From the IMG/VR virus record IMGVR_UViG_3300009184_000015, positions 1 through 35,069 of that record: DNA of 35,069 nt, one strand, 5' to 3'. This DNA is from a virus. Of this stretch, positions 1 to 5,934 are shown one piece after another; the first letter of the stretch is position 1, and every line of letters begins with the position of its first letter. The translations under genes and the position numbers were made by a program. A model generated the notes under the pieces. The model saw only the letters and a list, made by a program, of their open reading frames with translations. It did no database searches and was not told the origin of the DNA.

Positions 1-123
1 ACTTGACATCGGCGGCAAGATCCTGGACAAAGTATTTCCGGATCCGGCCCAGGCTGAACAGGCAAAACTAAAACTCTTAGAGATGCAACAGAATGGTGAG
101 CTGGCTAAGATCAATGCCGACGC
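1..123. repeat. Direct terminal repeat, left copy
   Basis: These 123 bases are identical to 34947-35069. The holin reading frame continues seamlessly across the join, so the simplest reading is a circular contig whose ends overlap; the unique genome is 34,946 bp. An overlap this short and lying inside a gene is more likely an assembly overlap on a circularly permuted or circular molecule than a physical terminal repeat, but sequence alone cannot separate the two. Confidence 0.95.
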
Positions 124-394
124 GGCGGAGCAACACGAATTAACTGCCAGGCTCCAGGCTGACATGGCCAGCGATTCCTGGTTAAGTAAGAACATTCGCC
201 CAGGCACCTTAGTCTTTATTCTTTTTGTATATTCTGCATTTGCCATGATGTCCGCCTGGGATATTGAGGTCAACAATAATTACGTTGAACTCCTGGGCCA
301 ATGGGGAATGCTGATTATGTCTTTCTATTTCGGCGGACGCACGTTGGAGAAAATCATGGATATGAAGAGAGATAAAAAAGATGAACCTAAGTGA
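2..394 (+). CDS. Holin, 3TM-type (5' end at the other window edge)
   Basis: Holin that makes the inner membrane permeable at lysis so the endolysin can reach the wall. The gene starts at 34927 and continues here after the 123-base repeat; joined, it encodes 137 residues. The N-terminus (LLDIGGKILDKVFPDP) followed by a charged helix rich in Glu, Lys and Gln is typical of the 'holin of 3TMs' family first described in gene transfer agents. Two hydrophobic segments follow: one after the IRPGTL motif and one around WGMLIMSFYFGG. The tail is short and very basic. The endolysin gene overlaps its last 14 bases, as expected of a lysis pair. Family assignment is by motif recognition. Confidence 0.85.
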   Translation, partial: LDIGGKILDKVFPDPAQAEQAKLKLLEMQQNGELAKINADAAEQHELTARLQADMASDSWLSKNIRPGTLVFILFVYSAFAMMSAWDIEVNNNYVELLGQWGMLIMSFYFGGRTLEKIMDMKRDKKDEPK

Positions 395-809
395 GCATTT
401 CACCCTGGAAGAATTAAGCCACACGGACCACCGTGAATTTGACAACACGCCAAACGATGCAGAGATGGCAAACCTGGTGCGCCTGGCTGATTTCTTGGAA
501 GAAGTTAAGAGCGCCCTGGGCGATAAGCCGGTCATCATTAACTCAGCATTTAGATCTAAGCAAGTCAATGACGCAGTAGGATCTAAGGATACAAGCCAGC
601 ATCGTATTGGATGCGCCGCAGATATTCGAGTGCCAGGCATGACACCGGATCAAGTAGTTAAAACAATCATTGCGTCCGGCCTGGGATACGATCAGATCAT
701 TCGCGAGTTTGATCGCTGGACCCATCTCTCTGTACCCAACAAGACGGAAGATAAGCCCCGCCGTCAAGCGCTGATTATTGATAAGGCCGGGACCAGGGCC
801 TACGGATAA
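381..809 (+). CDS. Endolysin, peptidase M15 family
   Basis: Zinc peptidase predicted to cut peptide cross-links of peptidoglycan and release progeny. The 142 residues carry the M15 zinc site: SQHRIGCAAD (His74, Asp81) and the later WTHLS (His115). The opening LSEHFTLEELSHTD is characteristic of the M15A/M15_3 endolysin group. There is no signal peptide or N-terminal membrane segment, so export should depend on the holin encoded just upstream. The start at 381 gives a 14-base overlap with the holin. It is the last plus-strand gene before a convergent minus-strand operon, and a hairpin begins at its stop codon. Confidence 0.92.
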   Translation: MNLSEHFTLEELSHTDHREFDNTPNDAEMANLVRLADFLEEVKSALGDKPVIINSAFRSKQVNDAVGSKDTSQHRIGCAADIRVPGMTPDQVVKTIIASGLGYDQIIREFDRWTHLSVPNKTEDKPRRQALIIDKAGTRAYG

Positions 810-831
810 TTGTGTAACTAATTACACAATT
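808..831. terminator. AT-rich hairpin at the end of the lysis operon
   Basis: A perfect 10-bp inverted repeat (AATTGTGTAA / TTACACAATT) with a 4-base loop begins inside the endolysin stop codon. The stem is AT-rich and the following T-run is only moderate, so it may be a weak bidirectional terminator or a protein-binding dyad. Its place between converging transcription units favours a terminator role. Confidence 0.5.
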
Positions 832-857
832 TAATGCGTACATTTTTTTGAGATTTT

Positions 858-883
858 TATACATATAGGTATCAATATGTATA
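858..883. other. AT-rich dyad in convergent gap
   Basis: Inverted repeat with 9-bp arms, TATACATAT and ATATGTATA, separated by 8 bases. It sits in the 169-base gap between converging operons, just after a T-rich run (T7 at 843-849 and T5 at 854-858). It could be a second weak terminator stem or a binding site; nothing in the sequence decides. Confidence 0.4.
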
Positions 884-904
884 AGCAATCAATACTTTAA
901 GCAT

Positions 905-931
905 AAAAAGATCCCCGCACTAGGCGGGGAT
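905..931 (-). terminator. Rho-independent terminator of the minus-strand operon
   Basis: Read on the minus strand, an 8-bp GC-rich stem (ATCCCCGC / GCGGGGAT, 5-base loop, 911-931) is followed by CTTTTTATGC. It lies 48 bases beyond the stop of the last minus-strand gene. A second small hairpin (GTCCAGG / CCTGGAC, 936-957) lies between that stop and the terminator. Confidence 0.8.
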
Positions 932-978
932 TGAAGTCCAGGTCGTGAACCCTGGACGGGCCTCTGCTAAGAGATACG

Positions 979-1197
979 TTAATCTACCACAATCTCGATT
1001 CCCCTGGTCAAGTATGGTTTGATCCTAATCAATCCGCGGCGCTCTAATCTGTGCATGATGGCATGAACGGTAGAGGGACTGGAGTATCCCAGGGCCGTAC
1101 CAATCTCCCTGGTACTAGGGAATACCCCATGATCTGCATGAAATTTCAATAAGAAATCCAGCAATCTTTTTTGCTTTGGAGTGGGTGAAAGTTTCAT
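979..1197 (-). CDS. LexA-type DNA-binding domain protein, no protease
   Basis: A 72-residue protein matching only the N-terminal winged-helix domain of LexA: TPKQKRLLDFLLKFHADHG, then FPSTREIGTALGYSSPSTV (recognition helix) and ending RGIEIVVD, which corresponds to the end of the LexA DNA-binding domain. The autocleavage site and Ser/Lys protease are absent. The start at 1197 is preferred over an ATG 51 bases upstream because it gives a one-base TAATG overlap with the preceding gene, the rule across this operon. A protease-less form should bind DNA without being cleaved by activated RecA. The target is unknown; I saw no canonical CTGT-N8-ACAG box in the divergent control region. It is the last gene of the operon, next to a terminator. 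Confidence 0.85.
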   Translation of the reverse strand: MKLSPTPKQKRLLDFLLKFHADHGVFPSTREIGTALGYSSPSTVHAIMHRLERRGLIRIKPYLTRGIEIVVD

Positions 1198-1457
1198 TAG
1201 TCGCCCGCCCATCTCACACCTGACCGGCCCATCTTCTCGTTGTACCAACCTTCAAACTCATTGGCCAATTCCCCCAAGGTTTTCTCCCTGGGACACTTAT
1301 GCACTTCGTCAATCTCTAAAGGCTTGCCGCATTGCTCGCAAGTATTGGCATCGAGATCAACCTGGCCAGCAAAAGGAATTGGCTCCAAGTTTTTCTCCGC
1401 CTTCCTGGCCTCGATATGATGCTCTAGTCTTTCCTGAAAGTAGGATTTTATTTTCAT
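1197..1457 (-). CDS. Small zinc-knuckle protein, unknown function
   Basis: An 86-residue protein, not recognised. A probable zinc-binding cluster is visible: CEQC at residues 40-43 and HKC at 53-55, in a C-x2-C-x9-H-x-C arrangement. The N-terminal third is a charged, likely helical segment (SYFQERLEHHIEARKAEK). It starts in a TAATG overlap with the exonuclease gene upstream and ends in another with the LexA-like gene, so all three are probably translationally coupled. A role in recombination or as a nuclease partner is only a guess from the neighbourhood. Confidence 0.75.
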   Translation of the reverse strand: MKIKSYFQERLEHHIEARKAEKNLEPIPFAGQVDLDANTCEQCGKPLEIDEVHKCPREKTLGELANEFEGWYNEKMGRSGVRWAGD

Positions 1458-2425
1458 TATTTCACTCCCAATATTTGTAATGTTTTGGACCGCTCAACGC
1501 GGGCCTCTTTGGCGGGCGTCACCTTCTCAGGCTGGGCCTTGTACGATCTCATTGCCCACTTGATCCGCGCCGCAATAGAACCATCCGGGTTTCTGACGTA
1601 GCCTTCTTCGGAAGTCGTGAGCTGGTCCATCAGTTTGGATTGCAATATGTCAATCTCTTCTTCCAGGATCTTGACGTGCGCCTTGGCATCGATCAAGCGG
1701 CGCGCCTGGTCTGCACTCTCACCAGCTAATTCAACTGGCTCATGCAATCCGTCAACCGTAGGGTATGCCTTAACACCATCGGCCGGACTAGCAACCGGAT
1801 ACCAGGACTGACTATTAACGCGTCGCGTGAACTCTTTGCAAACGTCAATGATCTTGGCCTGGGTGTTACCACTTGCCTGGTAAAAGTAAAGCCGCAACTC
1901 GATCCCGCGATACAAGGTCGCAATCACTCCCCAGGTATAACCGGCACAAAGTAATTGCGCCTGGAGCTGGAGCGGACCACGATATAACGGTGGCTCATCT
2001 TCCGGCATGGCACTCGTTAGTTTTGATTCACAACATCCCAGGCCGTTAAGCGTGATGCTATTTGCGCCGACAACATAGACACCCATCTCCGGGTCGGTGG
2101 TCAAGGTACGCCCGTCGCCTTCCCAAATTGAATCAAGCGAGCATTGCAAAATGATCTCGTCATCTTCCAGGTAAGAGAGCGCGTAGTCCACTTGCAACTC
2201 TTTGATCTTGATGCCCAGGCGCTTGGCCGCCTCTTCAATGATGATCGGCTCTAAAGTATTGCCCCAGTCTGCGGCCTCTACATTAAACGGTGGGCGCGGC
2301 TTGCCTTCCATCGCGTCGATACTGGCCGCCAACTCGTCATTCGGAGTACGGAACGGGGATACGCCCATGATGCTGGGGATCCGGGACCCGGACGGGAGAA
2401 TGTCATTTGTAATTTTTCCAACCAT
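1457..2425 (-). CDS. YqaJ-type phage recombination exonuclease
   Basis: Predicted lambda-exonuclease-fold dsDNA nuclease (YqaJ family, PD-(D/E)XK), producing single-stranded ends for recombination. In 322 residues the conserved elements are in order: GVSPFRTPNDELA near residue 21, WGNTLEPII with Glu59, SLDSIW with Asp98, the catalytic CCESK (Glu133, Lys135), and the glutamines of LQLQAQ at 153-157. The C-terminal third (residues 235-270) is a charged, probably coiled-coil segment. The annealing partner usual for this family (Bet, Erf or RecT-like) is not visible nearby. The ribosome-binding site GGAA lies at the end of the preceding small gene. Family call is confident; polarity of digestion cannot be read. 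Confidence 0.85.
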   Translation of the reverse strand: MVGKITNDILPSGSRIPSIMGVSPFRTPNDELAASIDAMEGKPRPPFNVEAADWGNTLEPIIIEEAAKRLGIKIKELQVDYALSYLEDDEIILQCSLDSIWEGDGRTLTTDPEMGVYVVGANSITLNGLGCCESKLTSAMPEDEPPLYRGPLQLQAQLLCAGYTWGVIATLYRGIELRLYFYQASGNTQAKIIDVCKEFTRRVNSQSWYPVASPADGVKAYPTVDGLHEPVELAGESADQARRLIDAKAHVKILEEEIDILQSKLMDQLTTSEEGYVRNPDGSIAARIKWAMRSYKAQPEKVTPAKEARVERSKTLQILGVK

Positions 2426-2426
2426 T

Positions 2427-2600
2427 TTAATTTCCTTTCGGGAAGTCTAAGAACACGCACTCATTTGGAATCACATTGCCGCGCGAATCAATGTAATACT
2501 CTCCACACCCGACGGCCCACTCAACCAGGAACACGCTGAACAGAACGCCGAACACGAAAACAATTAAACACTCCAGGACCATCTCTTTGATTTTTTTCAT
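2427..2600 (-). CDS. Small single-span membrane protein (57 aa)
   Basis: A short gene starting MKKIKEMVLECLIVFVF. One hydrophobic segment (about residues 8-30) is preceded by lysines, which predicts an N-in, C-out single-pass protein. The tail has GEYYIDSRGNVIPNEC, with cysteines at about 32 and 48 that could form a disulphide on the far side of the membrane. Its ATG overlaps the stop of the upstream 34-codon gene by four bases, and its stop is one base from the exonuclease start, so it is embedded in the operon. Function unknown. Confidence 0.65.
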   Translation of the reverse strand: MKKIKEMVLECLIVFVFGVLFSVFLVEWAVGCGEYYIDSRGNVIPNECVFLDFPKGN

Positions 2601-2701
2601 CGTTGAAATTTCTCCATTAAATAAACTGCCATGATAATAATCAAGATGACTATGACCCCAATGGCCATAAAAAGTAATCCTTGAATTAATGCGTCCATCA
2701 T
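2597..2701 (-). CDS. Tiny membrane peptide (34 aa)
   Basis: A 34-codon gene beginning MMDALIQG that is almost entirely one hydrophobic helix (LLFMAIGVIVILIIIMAVYL) followed by MEKFQR. The start at 2701 is supported by an AGAGGAG ribosome-binding site seven bases upstream, located in the end of the HD-domain gene, and by a four-base overlap with it. A longer upstream reading has no such signal. It overlaps the next small membrane gene by four bases. Toxin-like, holin-like and regulatory roles are all possible; there is no evidence for one. Confidence 0.65.
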   Translation of the reverse strand: MMDALIQGLLFMAIGVIVILIIIMAVYLMEKFQR

Positions 2702-3219
2702 TGCAATACTCCTCTCGCCGCGAGAGATCTCGCTCTTTTGATTAACTGAATATTGCCCCTGGTTAACACGTTGATTGTGTCGATCTTTTCTTCCAGGTAC
2801 ATCGCGGCCCATACTGGATCACACTCAAAGGCCAGCTCGATCGTGCCAAGATTTGAAATGATATCGGCCAGCTTAATCGTCTGCGCCTCTGCACACGCAT
2901 TCGATAGGATCGTGCGATTGATGTACGCCCTGGCCATTCGATCACCGTCTGACTTGTCGGCGGCATTCGTTACTTGGTACACCAGGCGCGCAACTCTTTC
3001 ATTGAACTCGATCACTAGGTCGGTGTAAGTCACGTTGCAATCCTCAATAACATCGTGCAAAACTGCGGCGGCCAGGACATCATCGCTACTACAAACACCG
3101 CGAACAATCTGCATCACTTCCATGGGGTGAGCGATGTAAGGCACCCCGGAAAACTTACGCAACTGGCCATCATGCGCCTGGTCCGCAAACTGCACCGCTC
3201 TAGAAATTAAGTTACTCAT
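2698..3219 (-). CDS. HD-domain small alarmone hydrolase-like protein (SpoT/Mesh1 type)
   Basis: A 173-residue HD phosphohydrolase resembling the (p)ppGpp-hydrolase half of RelA/SpoT proteins and the stand-alone Mesh1/SAH enzymes. The metal-binding residues are all present: YIAHP (His31), LHDVIED (His55, Asp56, with Glu59-Asp60) and KLADIISN (Asp119). The AHDGQLRKFSGVPY stretch is the usual RSH opening. No synthetase or regulatory domain is attached. A hydrolase would lower the stringent-response alarmone in the infected cell, or could act on a related nucleotide. It overlaps the recombinase gene by four bases (ATGA) and is followed by two tiny membrane genes. Family is clear; substrate is inferred. 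Confidence 0.85.
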   Translation of the reverse strand: MSNLISRAVQFADQAHDGQLRKFSGVPYIAHPMEVMQIVRGVCSSDDVLAAAVLHDVIEDCNVTYTDLVIEFNERVARLVYQVTNAADKSDGDRMARAYINRTILSNACAEAQTIKLADIISNLGTIELAFECDPVWAAMYLEEKIDTINVLTRGNIQLIKRARSLAARGVLQ

Positions 3220-3902
3220 GCTAACGCTCCCTCGTATCTATTGACAACATTACGAACTGCACTAATCGACCAGGCTCTTTTGCCGGTGGCCGTTGCAATT
3301 CCCCTGGCACTCAAACCCTGGGCGATTTTCTCCAAGGTCTTGCAACCGAACTCGCGCAACTCTGCAATCACCGGGTAAACCTGGGAAGCGAACTCGTTTG
3401 CTTGCCCCGCCGTAGCCAATCCCCCGGCCTGGGCGCCGTTGGCTGGTGTAGGTGAACCCAATGTCATGCCCCTGGCCTTGCGCGCCGCCAGGGCCTTCTT
3501 AGTACGGTCAGAAATCTGAGCGCGCTCTAGCTCTGCCACGTTGGCCATCAGCTGGAGAATGAATCGGCTCATCGCTGGGTCCTGAAGGTTTGGCATATCG
3601 AGTGCCATGATCGGGACCTGGCGATCCAAGAGCGTAGTCAAGAATCCGACGTTACGGGTTAGACGGTCAAGCTTGGCAATCATCAGGGTCGCGCCTTCTC
3701 TTTCGCATTGCTCCAGGGCCGCGCGCAATTGTGGTCTGCGCTTGTCAGTCTTGCGGCCGCTTTCGATCTCAACATACTCGGACACTAGCTCATAGGGTGA
3801 GCTGGCCAGGAATCGATTGATGGTATTTTTTTGGGCCTCTAAACCCAGGCCGCTCTCGCCTTGTTTCTTGGTACTCACACGGTAATACGCAATTACTTTC
3901 AT
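3216..3902 (-). CDS. Small serine recombinase (resolvase/invertase family)
   Basis: A 228-residue site-specific recombinase. The N-terminal catalytic domain shows AYYRVSTKKQ with Arg8 and nucleophile Ser10, then KLDRLTRN with the active-site arginines Arg80 and Arg83, and the long helix around ELERAQISDRTKKALAARK. A short C-terminal helix-turn-helix (EKIAQGLSARGIATATGKRAW...) should bind DNA. It is close to small resolvases and far shorter than large phage serine integrases, so inversion or multimer resolution is more likely than classical integration, though integration is not excluded. No crossover site was identified. It overlaps its neighbours by four bases on each side. Confidence 0.9.
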   Translation of the reverse strand: MKVIAYYRVSTKKQGESGLGLEAQKNTINRFLASSPYELVSEYVEIESGRKTDKRRPQLRAALEQCEREGATLMIAKLDRLTRNVGFLTTLLDRQVPIMALDMPNLQDPAMSRFILQLMANVAELERAQISDRTKKALAARKARGMTLGSPTPANGAQAGGLATAGQANEFASQVYPVIAELREFGCKTLEKIAQGLSARGIATATGKRAWSISAVRNVVNRYEGALA

Positions 3903-4147
3903 AATTTCACCTCGCTGATTTCTCTACCTGGATCATTGACTGAACTCGCGGCGCGGCAACGGATCTCGTACTCACCGAATGCCGCCTCGTAGTCCCTGGA
4001 ATAAAGGCCCGCGTACATTGCGCCGCCCTGGTCTTGCAAGAACGTCGCGTACTCGCGAACGTCCAAGCGCTTGGCCAGGACAACCGCCATCGGGAGACGG
4101 ACCTCATCTCCCTGGAACACGGTCCGGCGTAGGATCGCCAACTTCAT
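3899..4147 (-). CDS. Hypothetical protein (82 aa)
   Basis: Not recognised. The N-terminus (MKLAILRRTVFQGDEVRLP) looks like a short beta-strand-rich segment and the rest is mixed, with SRDYEAAFGEYEIRCR near the end. There are no membrane segments and no obvious metal site. It lies between the recombinase gene and another unknown, with four-base ATGA overlaps on both sides, which strongly supports translation. Confidence 0.7.
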   Translation of the reverse strand: MKLAILRRTVFQGDEVRLPMAVVLAKRLDVREYATFLQDQGGAMYAGLYSRDYEAAFGEYEIRCRAASSVNDPGREISEVKL

Positions 4148-4398
4148 GCGGCCTCGAATCTAGGAACGACGCCAACCAGTTTCCCGTCCATGATCTCGAA
4201 GAGAATCATCTTGGCCAGGTTTAGAGTTTGCCTGGCCCGCTCATCCATGCCGCTGGCAATCTCTTCCTGGGCGTCGGACATCAAGCCAGCGACAACCATT
4301 GACGCGCCACTTAGCTGGTAAGTCGCGCTACTCTTGACGCTATCCAGGTAAATATCAGGATCGCAACCGAACATTTTTAACGCTACGTCTTTTTCCAT
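4144..4398 (-). CDS. Hypothetical helical protein (84 aa)
   Basis: Not recognised. Predominantly helical by eye, starting MEKDVALKMFGCDPDIYLDS and containing MSDAQEEIASGMDERARQ followed by a hydrophobic LNLAKMILFEIMDG helix. No catalytic motif. It has its own AAGGAG ribosome-binding site and overlaps the next gene by four bases. Its composition matches neighbouring minus-strand genes. Confidence 0.7.
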   Translation of the reverse strand: MEKDVALKMFGCDPDIYLDSVKSSATYQLSGASMVVAGLMSDAQEEIASGMDERARQTLNLAKMILFEIMDGKLVGVVPRFEAA

Positions 4399-4415
4399 AA
4401 TTAAACTCCTTTCAG

Positions 4416-4685
4416 TTAAGAGACAAGGGATTCAAGATTACCGTCGGCGCCAAACTCGCTAACGATTTTGCGAATCGCGATTACGTTACCGAACATAGAC
4501 ACGGCGCTAACGCTTTCTACCTGGTCAAAAGTAGGGACCTGGCCGTCCATAAAATATCTTTCTGACAAGGCTTGCTCGATTGTGAAGCCGGACATTTCCT
4601 CGAAGTACGTGGCGGCGCTGGACAGTTTTGTAAAGGTGCGAACAAAACGTCCATCCGGTGCGCTATTGATGATTTGATATTTCAT
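4416..4685 (-). CDS. Hypothetical protein (89 aa)
   Basis: Not recognised. It begins MKYQIINSAPDGRFVRTFTK, a strand-turn-strand pattern, then a helix AATYFEEMSGFTIEQALSE; a small alpha/beta fold is plausible. An AAGGAG Shine-Dalgarno sits at good spacing before the start. It is second in the minus-strand operon, with 17-20 base gaps on both sides instead of overlaps. Role unknown. Confidence 0.7.
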   Translation of the reverse strand: MKYQIINSAPDGRFVRTFTKLSSAATYFEEMSGFTIEQALSERYFMDGQVPTFDQVESVSAVSMFGNVIAIRKIVSEFGADGNLESLVS

Positions 4686-4705
4686 TTTGATTTCTCCTTA
4701 GTTAA

Positions 4706-5293
4706 TTAAGCGGCCAATCTACCAACACAACCCATTCCGTACCCGTCATCTCCCAGGCTAGAAATTCTTGCCAGGGTCGCGCTCTGCTGGACAGGGAACC
4801 CGGCGTTTGCCTCTTCGATCACGATGCCGAGCTGACGCACGAACTCGTTTGCCAGGCCGTTGCCCATACCTGGGATCTCACGCCCGTACAATCTGCCTTT
4901 GTTGTAATCCTCGACGGTCGCCTTTGGGAGCGGATCGTTGCGGAAGTTACCGGCAAACTTTTCGTAGAGCGCGTCAATCGCCTGGGCCATTGCCGCGTCA
5001 CTTGTGTATCTGTTTACGAACACGAAGTCGGCGCCGAACCGAATCTCTTGGCCGTCAATCGCGGCGTAGTTTTGACCTTTGTAGTCTTGCATCCCGTCGA
5101 AGTAAGAACCCTCGAAGATCCCAACGGCGGCTTTTACTGCGTCGGAATTTGGGCCGTCGTTATACTTGATCGTGATACTAGCGCCGCCGGAGTAAACGCT
5201 GGACCGGACGGAGAACTTAACACCTGGGAATGATTCTTTCAGAACTGACCGAATCATCACGGCGGTTTCTGCACAACTGAGATACTGTTTCAT
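4706..5293 (-). CDS. LPD29-like protein, first gene of the minus-strand operon
   Basis: A 195-residue protein whose first half (LSCAETAVMIRSVLKESFPG, VKFSVRSSVYSGGASITIKY) matches the LPD29 domain named from large polyvalent proteins of mobile elements. Here it stands alone with an unrelated C-terminal part rich in Gly and Ala. LPD domains are thought to travel with DNA into recipient cells or to act early in infection; the specific function is unknown. It is first after the strong-looking promoter at 5329-5357, so it is probably expressed early or in the repressed/derepressed state set by that switch. Ribosome-binding site GAAAGGAAAA. Confidence 0.7.
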   Translation of the reverse strand: MKQYLSCAETAVMIRSVLKESFPGVKFSVRSSVYSGGASITIKYNDGPNSDAVKAAVGIFEGSYFDGMQDYKGQNYAAIDGQEIRFGADFVFVNRYTSDAAMAQAIDALYEKFAGNFRNDPLPKATVEDYNKGRLYGREIPGMGNGLANEFVRQLGIVIEEANAGFPVQQSATLARISSLGDDGYGMGCVGRLAA

Positions 5294-5328
5294 TCTGTTT
5301 TCCTTTCGTTCGTTGTCTGTACGCTTTT

Positions 5329-5357
5329 ATTATGGTCCCATTGCGATACCATTGCAA
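5329..5357 (-). promoter_or_regulatory. Sigma70-like promoter for the minus-strand operon
   Basis: On the minus strand: -35 TTGCAA (5357-5352), exactly 17 bases, then -10 CATAAT (5334-5329; five of six to consensus). Transcription would start about 35 bases before the LPD29-like gene. The -35 lies within a tandem 11-bp repeat, so a protein bound there would block polymerase. Confidence 0.65.
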
Positions 5358-5361
5358 TACC
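5340..5361. promoter_or_regulatory. Tandem 11-bp operator-like repeat
   Basis: Two head-to-tail copies, ATTGCGATACC and ATTGCAATACC, differing at one base and with no gap. The 11-bp period places both on the same DNA face, as in Arc/MetJ/ParD-type operators bound by ribbon-helix-helix dimers. They overlap the -35 of the minus-strand promoter, and the adjacent divergent gene encodes a ribbon-helix-helix protein. An 11-base identical copy (CATTGCAATAC) recurs at 2699-2709. Confidence 0.6.
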
Positions 5362-5393
5362 AAAACAAAAATAATTTGTAAATAAACCACACA

Positions 5394-5585
5394 ATGAGCG
5401 AAAACCCCACAAAACCCACCCAGCTACACCTTACCGAGCGATTGCGCCGCGAACTTCAGGAGCAATCCAGTAAAGAACGCCGCTCAATGTCAAGCCTGGC
5501 GGAAGAGTTAATCGCCCTGGGCCTGGCCGGCCGCCGCACTAGCGTAGAAGATCGCATTGACCAGGTGATCCATGGCCGGGGGTAA
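5394..5585 (+). CDS. Arc-like ribbon-helix-helix regulator
   Basis: A 63-residue protein with the ribbon-helix-helix layout: a short strand TQLHLTERLRREL giving the beta ribbon and first helix, then SSKERRSMSSLAEELIALGL for the turn and second helix, close to Arc repressor. Members dimerise and insert the beta ribbon into tandem operator half-sites. It probably controls the divergent minus-strand operon and perhaps itself through the adjacent 11-bp repeats. No Shine-Dalgarno is visible before the start (ACCACACAATG), so translation may be weak or from a leaderless transcript. It overlaps the next gene by 14 bases. Confidence 0.8.
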   Translation: MSENPTKPTQLHLTERLRRELQEQSSKERRSMSSLAEELIALGLAGRRTSVEDRIDQVIHGRG

Positions 5586-5934
5586 GCGTAACCGCGAGCG
5601 GGGCGCGGAACTAGAACTCGAAGTCGTGCATACCTGGAAGGCCGAGGGCATTGAAGCCCAGCGCGTCCCGTTATCAGGCGGAGCTGGCGGGATGTTTTGC
5701 GGCGACGTTATGCTGGCCGGCTATACGATCGAATGCAAGCGGCGCAAGACAGGATTTGGCGTACTGTATGACGCCCTGGAGCAACAAGGAAGTGACTTCC
5801 TGGTAGTGAGAGCTGACAGGAAGCCGCGCTTGTACGTGATCCCGGAAGAGACAATGCTCTTGTGGCATCGTCAATACGGGCTTTTTAATTTCAACTTAGC
5901 AAATAGCAAGAAGGAGCAAGACAATGAGCTTTGA
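5572..5934 (+). CDS. PDDEXK nuclease, Holliday-junction-resolvase-like
   Basis: A 120-residue nuclease of the PD-(D/E)XK fold. Visible features are RERGAELELE (Glu13), the RVPLSGGAGG loop, GDV (Asp45), and ECK (Glu54, Lys56), followed by a helix and LVVRADRKPRLYVI. The pattern R-x-P-x-S-G then GD(V/I), E-x-K matches small resolvase-like or RecB-like nucleases carried by phages. It could resolve branched replication intermediates before packaging, or nick DNA. It overlaps the regulator upstream by 14 bases and the ssDNA-binding candidate downstream by 11. Confidence 0.75.
   Translation: MAGGKRNRERGAELELEVVHTWKAEGIEAQRVPLSGGAGGMFCGDVMLAGYTIECKRRKTGFGVLYDALEQQGSDFLVVRADRKPRLYVIPEETMLLWHRQYGLFNFNLANSKKEQDNEL

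Noticed and set aside
810-978. tRNA, CRISPR or attachment site in the convergent gap
   Set aside because: Only hairpins and AT-rich dyads are visible; no cloverleaf, no spaced repeats and no sign of a tRNA end. I noticed no tRNA or CRISPR elsewhere in the window either.
4768-5169. Plus-strand open frame opposite the LPD29-like gene
   Set aside because: Arg/Pro/Ser-rich shadow translation, overlapped fully by a well-supported gene on the other strand.
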